Assembly: GCF_000813825.1 (NCBI RefSeq)
Contig: NZ_JWTA01000019.1
Location: 1-64,000, forward strand
Reading direction: 5' to 3'
DNA length: 64,000 nucleotides
DNA from: Chryseobacterium taiwanense
GTDB lineage: Bacteria; Bacteroidota; Bacteroidia; Flavobacteriales; Weeksellaceae
Every line of letters starts with the position of its first letter. Positions within the stretch are counted from its first letter, which is position 1. Both the position numbers and the translations under genes were made by a program. Below, one piece after another: positions 35,584 through 44,402 of the stretch. The notes below the pieces were generated by a model. That model did not search any database, was not told the DNA's origin, and saw nothing but the letters and a program-made list of their open reading frames with translations.

Positions 35584-36015
35584 ATGGCTAAATTAAATCC
35601 TTACTTAAATTTTGATGGAAAAGCAGAAGAAGCTTTCAACTTTTACAAATCCGTTTTCGGAGGTGAATTTTTAGGTGAAATTCACAAAATGGGAAATGCT
35701 CCGGGAACTGAAAATCTATCAGATGAGGAAAAAAACAGGGTGATGCACATTGCACTTCCAATTGGAGGAGATTTGTTAATGGCTTCGGATATTGTTCCAA
35801 GTTTCGGACAGAACCTGAATGTTGGAAATAACAATTACGTTTCAATTTTCCCGGAATCAAGAGAAGAAGCTGACAGACTTTTCAAAGGTCTTTCTGAAGG
35901 CGGAAATGTAGAAATGCCGATTGAAGATCAGTTTTGGGGAGACTATTTTGGTAGCTTCCAAGACAAATATGGTGTTCATTGGATGGTAAACTATAATGAA
36001 GAGTACACGAAATAA
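35584..36015 (+). CDS. VOC/PhnB-like protein
   Basis: Start at 35584 (MAKLNPYLNFDGKAEEAFNFYKSVFGGEF). The 143-residue protein matches the PhnB/3-demethylubiquinone-like VOC family; its HKMG, HIALPIGGDLLMASD and DKYGVHWMVNY are typical. There is no sign of methyltransferase motifs, so the old methyltransferase name should not be used. A hairpin terminator follows. Confidence 0.88.
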   Translation: MAKLNPYLNFDGKAEEAFNFYKSVFGGEFLGEIHKMGNAPGTENLSDEEKNRVMHIALPIGGDLLMASDIVPSFGQNLNVGNNNYVSIFPESREEADRLFKGLSEGGNVEMPIEDQFWGDYFGSFQDKYGVHWMVNYNEEYTK

Positions 36016-36040
36016 TCTTATCTTTAAAACTAAATTATAT

Positions 36041-36070
36041 AAAAGGGTAACTGACTGTAGTTGCCCTTTT
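36041..36070 (+). terminator. Terminator after the PhnB-like gene
   Basis: AAAAGGGTAACT and AGTTGCCCTTTT form a 12-base stem (one G-T pair) with a short loop and end in T run. It lies upstream of the next gene's ATG at 36094 and argues against a start at 36061. Confidence 0.8.
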
Positions 36071-36093
36071 CTACCACCACAAAAATATTAAAT

Positions 36094-36507
36094 ATGGAAC
36101 CTATTAAAATTGACATCACTATTTTGGCCCCTGTACAAAAGGTTTGGGATTATTATAACGGTCCGAAGCACATCACAAAATGGAATTTTGCCCATGAATC
36201 TTGGCAATGCCCAAAATCTGAAAACGATCTAAAAGTGGGCGGAAAATTCAAGAACAGAATGGAAGCAAAAGACGGAAGCTTTGGGTTTGATTTTGAAGGC
36301 GTTTATGATGAAGTGATTCCTAATGAAAAAATAAAATATCATATGGAAGACGGAAGAAATGTAGAAGTGGTTTTTGATACAATTGATGAAAATACGACGA
36401 ATGTTAAAATAAACTTCGATCCGGAAAAACAAAACTCTGTTGAGATGCAAAGAGACGGTTGGTATGCCATCCTGAATAACTTCCATAAGTACGTAGAAAA
36501 TCATTAA
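36094..36507 (+). CDS. SRPBCC (AHSA1-like) protein
   Basis: A 137-residue START-like protein: MEPIKIDITILAPVQKVWDYY starts the fold, WNFAHESWQCPKSENDLKVGGKF and WYAILNNFHKYVENH close it. The ligand is unknown. It is the first gene after the terminator at 36041-36070. Confidence 0.88.
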   Translation: MEPIKIDITILAPVQKVWDYYNGPKHITKWNFAHESWQCPKSENDLKVGGKFKNRMEAKDGSFGFDFEGVYDEVIPNEKIKYHMEDGRNVEVVFDTIDENTTNVKINFDPEKQNSVEMQRDGWYAILNNFHKYVENH

Positions 36508-36617
36508 AAACCTTTTGAACCATCATGATAAACTTAATAATAATGGCGAAGTGTTTGACCTCTATTTGCGTTGTTAATCATGTTGTAGAAAATGATTTTT
36601 TGAGAGGAGTTATTGCA

Positions 36618-36782
36618 ATGCCTGCGAGAAGAGCCTTAGGAAAGGAGAAGATAGACTCTTTGGAAAAGCTTTCCGATTATTCTGAAAAAGAAATTATGCA
36701 GATGCATGGTTTCGGGAAAAATACAATGGAAAAGCTGAAGAACTATATGAAAGAAAATAATGTTTCTTTTAAAGAAAATTAG
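36618..36782 (+). CDS. Small helix-hairpin-helix protein
   Basis: The 54-residue product (MPARRALGKEKIDSLEKLSDYSEKEIMQMHGFGKNTMEKLKNYM) is a helix-hairpin-helix unit like the tail of RNA polymerase alpha subunits and related flavobacterial peptides; MHGFGKNTMEKL is the hairpin. The frame opens earlier (36525), but the extra residues are hydrophobic and unlike the family, so 36618 is chosen. It may bind DNA; function is not known. It is inside the VOC/SRPBCC cluster. Confidence 0.65.
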   Translation: MPARRALGKEKIDSLEKLSDYSEKEIMQMHGFGKNTMEKLKNYMKENNVSFKEN

Positions 36783-36869
36783 AAAATCAATAATATTGTT
36801 TAGTATTGAAAAGAAGTAAAGTCTTAACTGCTTCCTTTTAACTAAACGATAAAAAATAAATTTAAAATT

Positions 36870-37736
36870 ATGAATAACGATATTTTTCCGTGTCTTTGGT
36901 ATGACGGAGAAGCAAAAGAGTCTGCAGATTTTTATTGTACAGTTTTTGACGGAAAAATTACAGCAGATACGCCTGTTGTAATGAATATTGAGCTTTTCGG
37001 TCAAAAACTAATGCTTTTAAATGGCGGACCTCATTTTACAAAAAATGCTTCCGTTTCCTTTATGGTCATTTGCGATACAGAAGCTGAAGTTCAAAAATAT
37101 TGGGATCAGTTACTAGATGGCGGAATGGCTTTAATGCCTTTAGACTCTTATTCTTGGAGTAAAAAATACGGATGGGTTAAAGATAAATACGGAGTGAGTT
37201 GGCAGATTTTTCTGGGAGAAAAAGCAAGCGAACAGAAAATTATTCCAACCTTGATGTTCATTCATGAAAACAATGGAAAAGCGATGAAAGCCATGCAATT
37301 ATACACCAGTATTTTCCCTAACTCTAAAATAGGTAATATTTTAAAATATGGAGAAGGAAGTGAAGGACATCCAATCCCTGAACCGGCTGAAAATATTCAG
37401 CACGCACACTTTGAAATTAATGGCTACGATTTCTTCTGCATGGATAATTCTTACGATCATCCATTTGATTTTAACGAAGGAATTTCAATGGTGGTAATGA
37501 CCGATGATCAGGAGCAAACAGATAAGTATTGGGACTCTCTGACTTCTAATGGAGGAAGAGAAAGCATGTGTGGCTGGCTGAAAGACCCATTTGGTTTTAG
37601 CTGGCAGATTGTTCCCAAAAAACTCATTCAGCTGATGAGCGATCCGGATCAGGCAAAAGCTCAAAAGGTGGTACAGGCAATGATGAAAATGCAGAAAATC
37701 AGTATTGCAGAGTTAGAAAATGCCTATAATTCTTAA
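36870..37736 (+). CDS. Two-domain VOC protein
   Basis: The 288-residue protein has two tandem PhnB-like VOC domains (about 1-125 and 135-262): FPCLWYDGEAKESADFYCTVF starts the first, IPTLMFIHENNGKAMKAMQLYTSIFPNSKIG the second. KYGVSWQIFLG and PFGFSWQIVPK end each. The duplication lets a single chain form the paired active site that two monomers normally make. Substrate unknown. Confidence 0.9.
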   Translation: MNNDIFPCLWYDGEAKESADFYCTVFDGKITADTPVVMNIELFGQKLMLLNGGPHFTKNASVSFMVICDTEAEVQKYWDQLLDGGMALMPLDSYSWSKKYGWVKDKYGVSWQIFLGEKASEQKIIPTLMFIHENNGKAMKAMQLYTSIFPNSKIGNILKYGEGSEGHPIPEPAENIQHAHFEINGYDFFCMDNSYDHPFDFNEGISMVVMTDDQEQTDKYWDSLTSNGGRESMCGWLKDPFGFSWQIVPKKLIQLMSDPDQAKAQKVVQAMMKMQKISIAELENAYNS

Positions 37737-37838
37737 AGATAATTTATTTTCATTTTTCGGCGTGTTGTTTGATGTGATGTAGGGAAGATTTTGTTTGCGA
37801 AAAGTGATTTTAAATTAATCTAAAAAATATTTGAAGTA

Positions 37839-38267
37839 ATGGAAAAACTAGTTTTTGAAATACAAATAAATGCATCTCCGGAAAAAGTATGGAGTGTACT
37901 TTGGGATGATATTTCGTATAGACAGTGGACAACAGCTTTTACGGAAGGTTCCTTTTATCAGGGAACATTAGAAGAGGGGAATACAATAAAATTCTTAGAT
38001 CCTAATAATAACGGAATGTTTAGCAGGGTAGAAAAAAGCATTCCCGGAAAAGAAATTAAATTTTTACACCTTGGAGAAATTTATAGCGGAGTAGAAGCTC
38101 CTCAGGATTGGGGAGAAGCAACGGAAGCATATATCTTGGAAGAAAATGATGAAGGTACAAAACTGAAAAGTGAAATTCAGACACCGGCCGAGTTCAAAGG
38201 ATTTTTTGAAGAAAAATTTCCAAAGGCATTGGGAATTGTAAAAAATCTCTCTGAAAATCAGCTTTGA
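37839..38267 (+). CDS. SRPBCC (AHSA1-like) protein
   Basis: A 142-residue START-like protein (MEKLVFEIQINASPEKVWSVLWDDISYRQWTTAF, EGNTIKFLDPNNNG). It is a relative of the next gene at 38299; the two start 460 bases apart and probably arose by duplication. Ligand unknown. Confidence 0.88.
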   Translation: MEKLVFEIQINASPEKVWSVLWDDISYRQWTTAFTEGSFYQGTLEEGNTIKFLDPNNNGMFSRVEKSIPGKEIKFLHLGEIYSGVEAPQDWGEATEAYILEENDEGTKLKSEIQTPAEFKGFFEEKFPKALGIVKNLSENQL

Positions 38268-38298
38268 AAAATATAAAATCATCGCTAAAATTAACATT

Positions 38299-38742
38299 AT
38301 GGAAACTTTATCTTACGAAAAAATAATCGATGCTCCGAAAGAGAAAATCTGGGATATTCTTTGGGGAGCTGAAACGTATGGTGAATGGACAAAATTCTTT
38401 GCTCCCGGATGTATCATGAAGACAGATTGGAAAGTAGGAGGGAAAACCTATTTTTTTAGTGCAGAAGGAGCGGGAATGGTTTCAACGATTGACAGTATTG
38501 AAAAACCTGATCAGATCATTTTTAAACATTTAGGAATGGTGGATAAAGAAGGTAATGAGGATATTCATAGTAAAGAAGTAATGGAATGGAGTGGTTGTTT
38601 TGAGAAATATATTCTGATCGATTTTGATGGGAAAACGAAACTTCATACAGAAGTTCAGGTAGAAAAAGAATGGCAAGAACATATGAACACAGGCTTTACA
38701 AAAGGATTAGAAGTGGTAAAAAACCTTGCTGAAAATAACTAA
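38299..38742 (+). CDS. SRPBCC (AHSA1-like) protein
   Basis: A 147-residue paralogue of the gene upstream (METLSYEKIIDAPKEKIWDILWGAETYGEWTKFF, KVGGKTYFFSAEGAG). It starts 32 bases after it and precedes a DoxX gene by 35 bases, so the three are likely one transcript. Confidence 0.88.
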   Translation: METLSYEKIIDAPKEKIWDILWGAETYGEWTKFFAPGCIMKTDWKVGGKTYFFSAEGAGMVSTIDSIEKPDQIIFKHLGMVDKEGNEDIHSKEVMEWSGCFEKYILIDFDGKTKLHTEVQVEKEWQEHMNTGFTKGLEVVKNLAENN

Positions 38743-38776
38743 AAAGACTCTTGTAATTGATGAGAAAATATAAAGT

Positions 38777-39235
38777 ATGAAATTATTAGGAATCCTTTTC
38801 GTAACTTTTATTCTGGCTTTGTTGGGAACTAAAATTTTTCAGGGAAGCTGGAATTTTTTATTTTCCGGAAATTTGGGAATGGCTGTTTTTATCATATTCA
38901 CAGGACTTTCTCATTTTAAATTTCAGAAAGGAATGGCAATGATGATTCCTGAATTTATTCCTGCTAAAATGTTTTGGGTATATTTTACCGGAATTATTGA
39001 AATTGCAGCCGGAATTGGATTAATGATTCCTTCCATTCGTGAAACTACAGCCATTTTGCTGATTATATTTTATGTGTTGGTTTTTGTGGTCAATATCAAT
39101 TCCTCAAAGAAAAAGATCAATATTTTCAAAGCCGATTACACCGGTCCCGGAATGAATTATTTATATAAAGAAAGAATTCCGATGCAGCTCATTTTAATTG
39201 CTTGGACCTGGTATTTTGGAATTTACCTCACTTAA
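38777..39235 (+). CDS. DoxX-like membrane protein
   Basis: A 152-residue protein with four spans: NLGMAVFIIFTGLSHFKF, IPAKMFWVYFTGIIEIAAGIGLMIP, AILLIIFYVLVFVV and MQLILIAWTWYFGIYL. It matches the DoxX-like group; a redox partner is not visible. It closes the cluster, with a terminator at 39263-39288. Confidence 0.85.
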   Translation: MKLLGILFVTFILALLGTKIFQGSWNFLFSGNLGMAVFIIFTGLSHFKFQKGMAMMIPEFIPAKMFWVYFTGIIEIAAGIGLMIPSIRETTAILLIIFYVLVFVVNINSSKKKINIFKADYTGPGMNYLYKERIPMQLILIAWTWYFGIYLT

Positions 39236-39262
39236 TTTTAAAATCAATTTAAAATAATATAT

Positions 39263-39288
39263 AACCCGGAAATTAACTTTCGGGTTTT
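39263..39288 (+). terminator. Terminator after the DoxX gene
   Basis: AACCCGGAAA and TTTCGGGTT pair with one bulge, followed by a T run. Confidence 0.75.
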
Positions 39289-39412
39289 TATATTGAAGTT
39301 TTTTCACAAATATTTGAAAAATAATGTAACTTTTTGGGGAGTTTAAGTGTCTTATTATTAAATGTTTATTTTATATGAAATGAATATCACAAACCTAATT
39401 AAAATATAAGTT

Positions 39413-41416
39413 ATGAACCTCAATCACAAAATCCTAACCACCGCTCACATTGTAATATCTACGATTATGATCCATGCACAAAGCTCGACGGCAAAATTAC
39501 CGGGCGATCCTACTTTGGTATCTTCCAAAGCTACTTTAGAAAAACTGATTTCTTACGATAAAGGAAACTTTAAATATAAAGTTGAAGATTATTTTGCAAG
39601 ACCTAAAGCTTCACAGTTTAAAATTTCTCCGGACGGACAATACCTTTCTTACAAAGAGAAAGATAAAGACATGAAAAACCATGTGTATGTAAAAGACTTA
39701 AAATCCGGAAAAATCACAAAAGCCCTTGTTGAAAAAGAAGATCTTATAAGAAGTTATGGCTGGCTCAATAAAAGTCGTCTTTTTTATACCCAGGACAAAG
39801 GCGGAAATGAAAATATTCATTTGTATGCGGCAGATATCGATGGGAAAAACCTTAAAGATTTAACACCTTTTGAAGGAATTACTTTAGGAACCATAAGGTT
39901 AATTAAAGATACTGATTATGTTGTTGTGACAATGAATAAGAACAATAAGCAGATTTTTGAACCTTATAAAATCAATTTCAAGACGGGAGAAATGACGCAG
40001 CTGTATGAAAATAAAGATGCTAAAAGTCCTATTGATGACTATATTTTCGATAAAGACGGAAATTTGAGAGGATATACTGTGCTTGAAAACGGTTTGACCA
40101 CAAAAACATATTATAAAGACTTACAGACCGGAAAGTTTAATCTTTTAAAATCAACCGACTGGAAAGATACGTTCAGTGTGATTGGTTTTAATTATAATTC
40201 TAAAAATAAAGATGAGGCTTACATTGTAACCAATTTAGACAGTGATAAAGCAAGAATCGTTTTGTATGATCTGAAGAAGAATGCAATCATCAAAGAAGTC
40301 TATTCAAATCCGACATTTGATGTAAGTTCAATAAGTACCGCTGAAAAAAATAGAAATTACGAACTGGACTATATTAATTATAACGGAATTAAAGACGAGG
40401 TGATTCCTGTAAGTACATTTTACAAAGAAGTATATGCAAAACTGAAATCAGAATTTGGAGATAAACAATATTACGTTGTTTCCTCAGATGATAATGAAAA
40501 TAAACTTCTGGTTGTCGTAAGCAGCGATAAATTGTACGGGAAATACTACGAGTACGATACCAAATCAAAAAGCCTAAAACTACTTTTCGATCTAATGCCA
40601 CAGCTGAAAGAAGAAGATATGGCAGAAATGAGACCGATTGAATTTAAAAGCCGTGATGGTTTGACGATTCATGGGTATATTACACTCCCAAAAGCAGCTC
40701 TGGACGGTAAAAAAGTTCCGTTAATTGTAAACCCTCATGGTGGTCCGCAAGGAATTAGAGACAATTGGGGATTCAATCCTGAAACACAATTGTTTGCAAG
40801 CAGAGGATACGCAACATTACAGGTAAACTTCAGAATTTCTGGAGGATACGGGAAAGAATTCCAGACTTCAGGATACAAACAGATCGGAAGAAAAGCAATG
40901 GATGATGTAGAAGACGGAGTAAAATATGCTATTCAGCAAGGTTGGGTAGATAAAGATAAAGTGGCTATTTATGGAGGAAGCCATGGAGGTTATGCTACTT
41001 TGATGGGCTTAATTAAAACTCCTGATTTATATTCTTGTGGGGTTGATTATGTAGGAGTTTCCAACATCTTTACCTTCTTCGACTCATTCCCTGAATACTG
41101 GAAACCTTACAAAGAAATGGTAAAACAGATCTGGTATGATCTTGATAATCCTGAAGAAGCAAAAATTGCCAAAGAAGTTTCTCCGGTTTTCCAGATCGAT
41201 AAAATTAAAAAACCATTATTTGTGGTTCAGGGAGCGAATGATCCAAGAGTGAATATCAACGAATCTGACCAAATTGTAAAAGGATTGAGAAGCAAAGGCT
41301 TTGAAGTTCCGTATATGGTAAAATATGATGAAGGACACGGATTTGGAAAAGAACAGAACAGACTAGATTTTTATAAATCGATGCTTGGTTTCTTCGCTGA
41401 GAATCTGAAAAAGTAA
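39413..41416 (+). CDS. Exported S9 family peptidase
   Basis: A 667-residue prolyl-oligopeptidase-family enzyme. The first 23 residues (TTAHIVISTIMIHAQ) are a signal peptide. Residues 60-390 form the beta-propeller (FKISPDGQYLSYKEKD); the C-terminal hydrolase domain holds the nucleophile in IYGGSHGGYATLMG, the acid in QGANDPRVN and the base in YDEGHGFGKEQN. It cuts peptides in the periplasm. It is a single gene with a hairpin after it. Confidence 0.93.
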   Translation: MNLNHKILTTAHIVISTIMIHAQSSTAKLPGDPTLVSSKATLEKLISYDKGNFKYKVEDYFARPKASQFKISPDGQYLSYKEKDKDMKNHVYVKDLKSGKITKALVEKEDLIRSYGWLNKSRLFYTQDKGGNENIHLYAADIDGKNLKDLTPFEGITLGTIRLIKDTDYVVVTMNKNNKQIFEPYKINFKTGEMTQLYENKDAKSPIDDYIFDKDGNLRGYTVLENGLTTKTYYKDLQTGKFNLLKSTDWKDTFSVIGFNYNSKNKDEAYIVTNLDSDKARIVLYDLKKNAIIKEVYSNPTFDVSSISTAEKNRNYELDYINYNGIKDEVIPVSTFYKEVYAKLKSEFGDKQYYVVSSDDNENKLLVVVSSDKLYGKYYEYDTKSKSLKLLFDLMPQLKEEDMAEMRPIEFKSRDGLTIHGYITLPKAALDGKKVPLIVNPHGGPQGIRDNWGFNPETQLFASRGYATLQVNFRISGGYGKEFQTSGYKQIGRKAMDDVEDGVKYAIQQGWVDKDKVAIYGGSHGGYATLMGLIKTPDLYSCGVDYVGVSNIFTFFDSFPEYWKPYKEMVKQIWYDLDNPEEAKIAKEVSPVFQIDKIKKPLFVVQGANDPRVNINESDQIVKGLRSKGFEVPYMVKYDEGHGFGKEQNRLDFYKSMLGFFAENLKK

Positions 41417-41439
41417 AACCGATATTTTTATAATTAATG

Positions 41440-41470
41440 AACGGAAGGTAATTTTTTACTTTCCGTTTTT
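41440..41470 (+). terminator. Terminator of the S9 peptidase gene
   Basis: AACGGAAGGTAA and TTACTTTCCGTT pair around a T loop, with TTTTTG after. Confidence 0.75.
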
Positions 41471-41501
41471 GTTTTTTGAATCGTTTAAATCAATTTTAAA
41501 T

Positions 41502-41666
41502 TTAACCACAAAAGATACAAAAAGCTATTTACAAATATATTAATGAGATAATAAAAGCTCTCAAAAGAATAAAATCAGAATTTTTAAAGGCTTATTTGTT
41601 CTTTTTTTAGTCTAAAGATAAACTTTAAAGATTTTACCTAAATCTTTTGTGACTTTTGTGGTTAAA
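41502..41666. repeat. Inverted repeat TTAACCACAAAAG, long form
   Basis: TTAACCACAAAAGATAC and, 130 bases on, GACTTTTGTGGTTAAA form the arms. It has the same arms as the unit at 23730-23793 with a longer middle. The 353-base gap (41417-41769) otherwise shows only AT-rich DNA. Confidence 0.7.
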
Positions 41667-41769
41667 TTAAGAAGCTTACAAAATCCCATTAATAAAAGAA
41701 AAATTGAAAATTCCAAAAAATATTTTAAATTTATTAAAGTAAAACAAAAATTTCAATCGTCATAGCAAT

Positions 41770-42348
41770 ATGGAGGTTGTCGAAAAAGTAACAATGCCAC
41801 AGAAGGAGAAGGAAAATATCATCTCGCAAACCGTTTCAAAGTACGGAGGAAAGCTGATGTCGTACATTCGCCCGAAAGTGAAAAATACGGAAGATGCAGA
41901 AGATATTCTGCAGGAGGTGTGGTATCAGTTCAGTAGTCTCACCAATTTGTCTGAGATTGTGAATGTGGGTGGTTGGCTGTACAGAGTTACGGCTAATAAA
42001 ATCACGGATAAATACCGTAAAAAGAAAACCGAAAACTTAGAGGATTTCGTCTACGAAGATGAAGACGGAGATTTTTCCATCAAAGATATTTTACTGATGG
42101 ACGAAAGCGCAGGACCGGAAGTAAAAATGTTTCAGGATGAAATCTGGAAAAAGCTGTTTGAAGCATTAGAAGAATTACCCGAAAAGCAAAGGTTAGTCTA
42201 CGTAGAAAACGAACTCAACGACAAAACACTCCAGGAAATTGCCGATGAGCATGGCGAAAACATAAAAACAATTATCAGTCGTAAAAACTATGCTGTAAAG
42301 CATCTGAGAAACAGATTGAGAAAATTATACGAAGATTTAAATAGTTAG
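41770..42348 (+). CDS. RNA polymerase sigma factor (ECF-like)
   Basis: A 192-residue sigma factor: region 2 at about 35-75 (EDAEDILQEVWYQF, VGGWLYRVTANKITDKYRKKK) and region 4 at about 130-180 (LEELPEKQRLVYVENELNDKTLQEIADEHGENIKTIISRKNYAVKHLRN). It heads a three-gene unit with two small proteins of unknown function; the second, a two-span membrane protein, is the likely anti-sigma or sensor. Confidence 0.92.
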   Translation: MEVVEKVTMPQKEKENIISQTVSKYGGKLMSYIRPKVKNTEDAEDILQEVWYQFSSLTNLSEIVNVGGWLYRVTANKITDKYRKKKTENLEDFVYEDEDGDFSIKDILLMDESAGPEVKMFQDEIWKKLFEALEELPEKQRLVYVENELNDKTLQEIADEHGENIKTIISRKNYAVKHLRNRLRKLYEDLNS

Positions 42349-42362
42349 TAAAAAGAAAGATT

Positions 42363-42704
42363 ATGAATCATAAACATAAAAAAGGGTGGATTTTTTTAAT
42401 ACTATGTCCCCCGTTGATTTTTTTAGGAGTTACATGGATTGTCATGGCACTTTGGAATTGCCTTCTTCCTGATATTTTAGGAGTGAAATCGATAACATAT
42501 TGGCAGGCAATGGGAATATTGATTTTAAGTAAAATACTTTTCGGAGGTTTCCATTTCGGAAAAGGAATGAAAGACTTTAAAGAAAGAAAAATGAGAGAGA
42601 AAATGATGTATTTGTCCCTTGAAGAAAGAGAAAAATTCAAAGAAGTATGGAGAAGTAAATGCGAAGGGGGATTCTTTAACAGAAACAACAGAACAAACGA
42701 ATAA
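42363..42704 (+). CDS. Small two-span membrane protein
   Basis: A 113-residue protein with spans at about 9-31 and 46-66 and a charged tail (FGGFHFGKGMKDFKERKMREKMMYLSLEEREKFKEVW). It starts 14 bases after the sigma gene. Position suggests a partner of the sigma factor; no known domain was recognised. Confidence 0.75.
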   Translation: MNHKHKKGWIFLILCPPLIFLGVTWIVMALWNCLLPDILGVKSITYWQAMGILILSKILFGGFHFGKGMKDFKERKMREKMMYLSLEEREKFKEVWRSKCEGGFFNRNNRTNE

Positions 42705-42789
42705 TTAAATTTTAGAAGTAGTAAAGTAAAATTAAAGATTCATTCGTCTATATAAAAAACAAAGTAGTAAAATTTAAAATTTTGAAAAA

Positions 42790-43062
42790 ATGAAAAATTC
42801 AGTATTAAAAGGAGCTTTGGGAGCATTAGCAGTTGCCGGAGTTGCCATCATCGCAAAAAAAGCGATCCAAAGAAAAAGATTTGTAAAAGGTATTTTTGAA
42901 GAATACGGAATCAAAGAAAAATCTCCTTTCGGATTGGCAGATAAAATCAGAGAAATGAATGAGGAGCAATATCAGGAATTAAAAGGGAAATTCAAGAAAG
43001 AATTTGCTTCAAGATGCCACCATAGAGGTTTTGAAAGAAAAGAAAACATTGCGGAAGCATAA
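42790..43062 (+). CDS. Small protein with hydrophobic N-terminus
   Basis: A 90-residue product: a hydrophobic stretch (LGALAVAGVAIIAKKA, about 9-24) followed by a charged segment (FEEYGIKEKSPFGLADKIREMNEEQYQELKGKFKKEF) and a His/Cys patch (SRCHHRGF). It is the third gene of the sigma unit, which ends in a strong terminator at 43089-43127. Function unknown. Confidence 0.75.
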   Translation: MKNSVLKGALGALAVAGVAIIAKKAIQRKRFVKGIFEEYGIKEKSPFGLADKIREMNEEQYQELKGKFKKEFASRCHHRGFERKENIAEA

Positions 43063-43599
43063 ATAGAAAGTAACTAAATGAAATTGTTAGTTCCGGCGCG
43101 GGAAGCGAAGCTTCCCGCGCCGGAACTTTTTTTATACGTCATTGCGAACAAAGCGAAGCAATCTCAAAACATTCCCAAACATTTATTTAAAACTTTTACC
43201 TGCCGTATTCTGACTTGCCATTCATTTCCCTCCATTGGAGGGGTGGCGAAAATTCAAAGAATTTTTGACGGGGTGGTTTTAAATCGTATTAAATGATTTT
43301 GTCTTTGTTAGCATTGCAGCTATTAAACTACCCCGTCTTTTTGCTTCGCAAAAATCCACCCCTTCAAAGAAGGGGAATTTTTTAAGCGTTTTATAGAAAC
43401 TATATACTTAGCTGAGTGAAACGCCTTTGCGATCAAAAAATATCCCCAATCATCTCAAAGAAAAACCTTTGAGGACTTTGCATTAAAATACGCGTTAAAA
43501 GAATAGATTCTCTACTTCCCAAATGACAAAAAATAGAATTAAAAACAGATGGGTTCCCTTTGCCCGCAATAACAAAAATCCTTATTTTTGTAGAGTTCA
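43063..43599. repeat. Repeat-filled intergenic gap
   Basis: No gene is supported in these 537 bases. They hold the terminator at 43089-43127; GTCATTGCGAACAAAGCGAA (43138 on), a short unit also found at 47712-47745; a CCCTCC...GACGGGGTGG copy at 43226-43277; an inverted copy at 43327-43377; and a GCTGAGTGAAACGCC copy at 43411-43488. The two CCCTCC copies face each other across 49 bases and could form a long hairpin. Confidence 0.8.
43089..43127 (+). terminator. Strong GC-rich terminator of the sigma operon
   Basis: AGTTCCGGCGCGGGAAGC, loop GAA, and its exact reverse complement form an 18-base stem followed by seven T. It lies 26 bases after the last gene of the unit. Confidence 0.9.
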
Positions 43600-44250
43600 A
43601 TGAAAGATTACTACTATTTTCTCGGGATTTCTCACGATGCTTCAGAAGAGGACATCAAAAAAGCTTATAGAAAATTATCCTTAAAATACCATCCTGATAA
43701 AAATGAGAACGATGATTTCTTTGCCGACCGTTTTCGTGAAATTCAGGAAGCTTATGAGACGTTGAGCGACAAAAGCAGAAGATATTCTTATGATCAGAAT
43801 TTAGAAAGCCATCAGAAGAGTTTTAGATATAATGTTCCGCCTTCGATTAAAACTTTTACAGCCAATAAAATTCATGCGAAAAAAGGAGAAGAGATTATTA
43901 TCAATTGGCAAACACAAAATGCCGATGTGGTAAAAGTCTTGCCTTTTGGACTGGAAAAACCTTACGGGGAAAGAGTTTTTAAAATAACCGAATTTAAAGA
44001 CGGGAAATTCCAAATTTTACTTCATGCAACGAATTCGCTGTTGCATAAAACGGCAGTTCAAGGAATTACGATTACTGAAGTTTTTGAAAATAATACAGAA
44101 AAATTCAAAGATAAAGCGGAAGAATTATTCAAGTCACAACCGAGAACCGTCGTAAATCCGCATGGGCAACCAAAAATTATTAAAATAATCGCTGGGATTG
44201 TATTATTGGTTTTGGCAATTTATTTCTTAGTAAAAAGCTTTAGCAATTAA
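43600..44250 (+). CDS. J-domain protein with C-terminal membrane span
   Basis: A 216-residue DnaJ-class co-chaperone: J domain at residues 1-70 with H31-P32-D33, then an unassigned middle of about 110 residues ([30 protein letters not shown]), and a single hydrophobic span at about 190-213. It stimulates DnaK at the membrane; clients unknown. Its stop overlaps, on the opposite strand, the stop of the small Cys/Lys-rich gene. Confidence 0.88.
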   Translation: MKDYYYFLGISHDASEEDIKKAYRKLSLKYHPDKNENDDFFADRFREIQEAYETLSDKSRRYSYDQNLESHQKSFRYNVPPSIKTFTANKIHAKKGEEIIINWQTQNADVVKVLPFGLEKPYGERVFKITEFKDGKFQILLHATNSLLHKTAVQGITITEVFENNTEKFKDKAEELFKSQPRTVVNPHGQPKIIKIIAGIVLLVLAIYFLVKSFSN

Positions 44251-44402
44251 GCCATTTTTTTCCTTCCCGGACACTTTTTACATCTTTTTCCTTTTTTGAA
44301 TTTCTTGCAGCAAGATTTCTTATCGCCACAATACATTTCTTCAGGAGTCATAGAAAAAGCAGGAGTCAAAGGTGCAACTTTGAAAGGGACAATCATATTC
44401 AT
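44247..44402 (-). CDS. Small Cys/Lys-rich protein, 51 residues
   Basis: ATG at 44402 to TAA at 44247-44249 encodes [20 protein letters not shown] followed by [20 protein letters not shown] and a basic C-terminus with CKKCPG. The protein has five cysteines and 15 lysine or arginine residues, so it may bind zinc, copper or nucleic acid. The gene is convergent with the J-domain gene, with stop codons overlapping by two bases. Its coherent composition supports it as real. Function unknown. Confidence 0.7.
   Translation of the reverse strand: MNMIVPFKVAPLTPAFSMTPEEMYCGDKKSCCKKFKKGKRCKKCPGRKKMA

Noticed and set aside
43078..43296. 72-codon + strand frame
   Set aside because: It runs through a terminator hairpin and two dispersed repeats; it is a product of the repeats.
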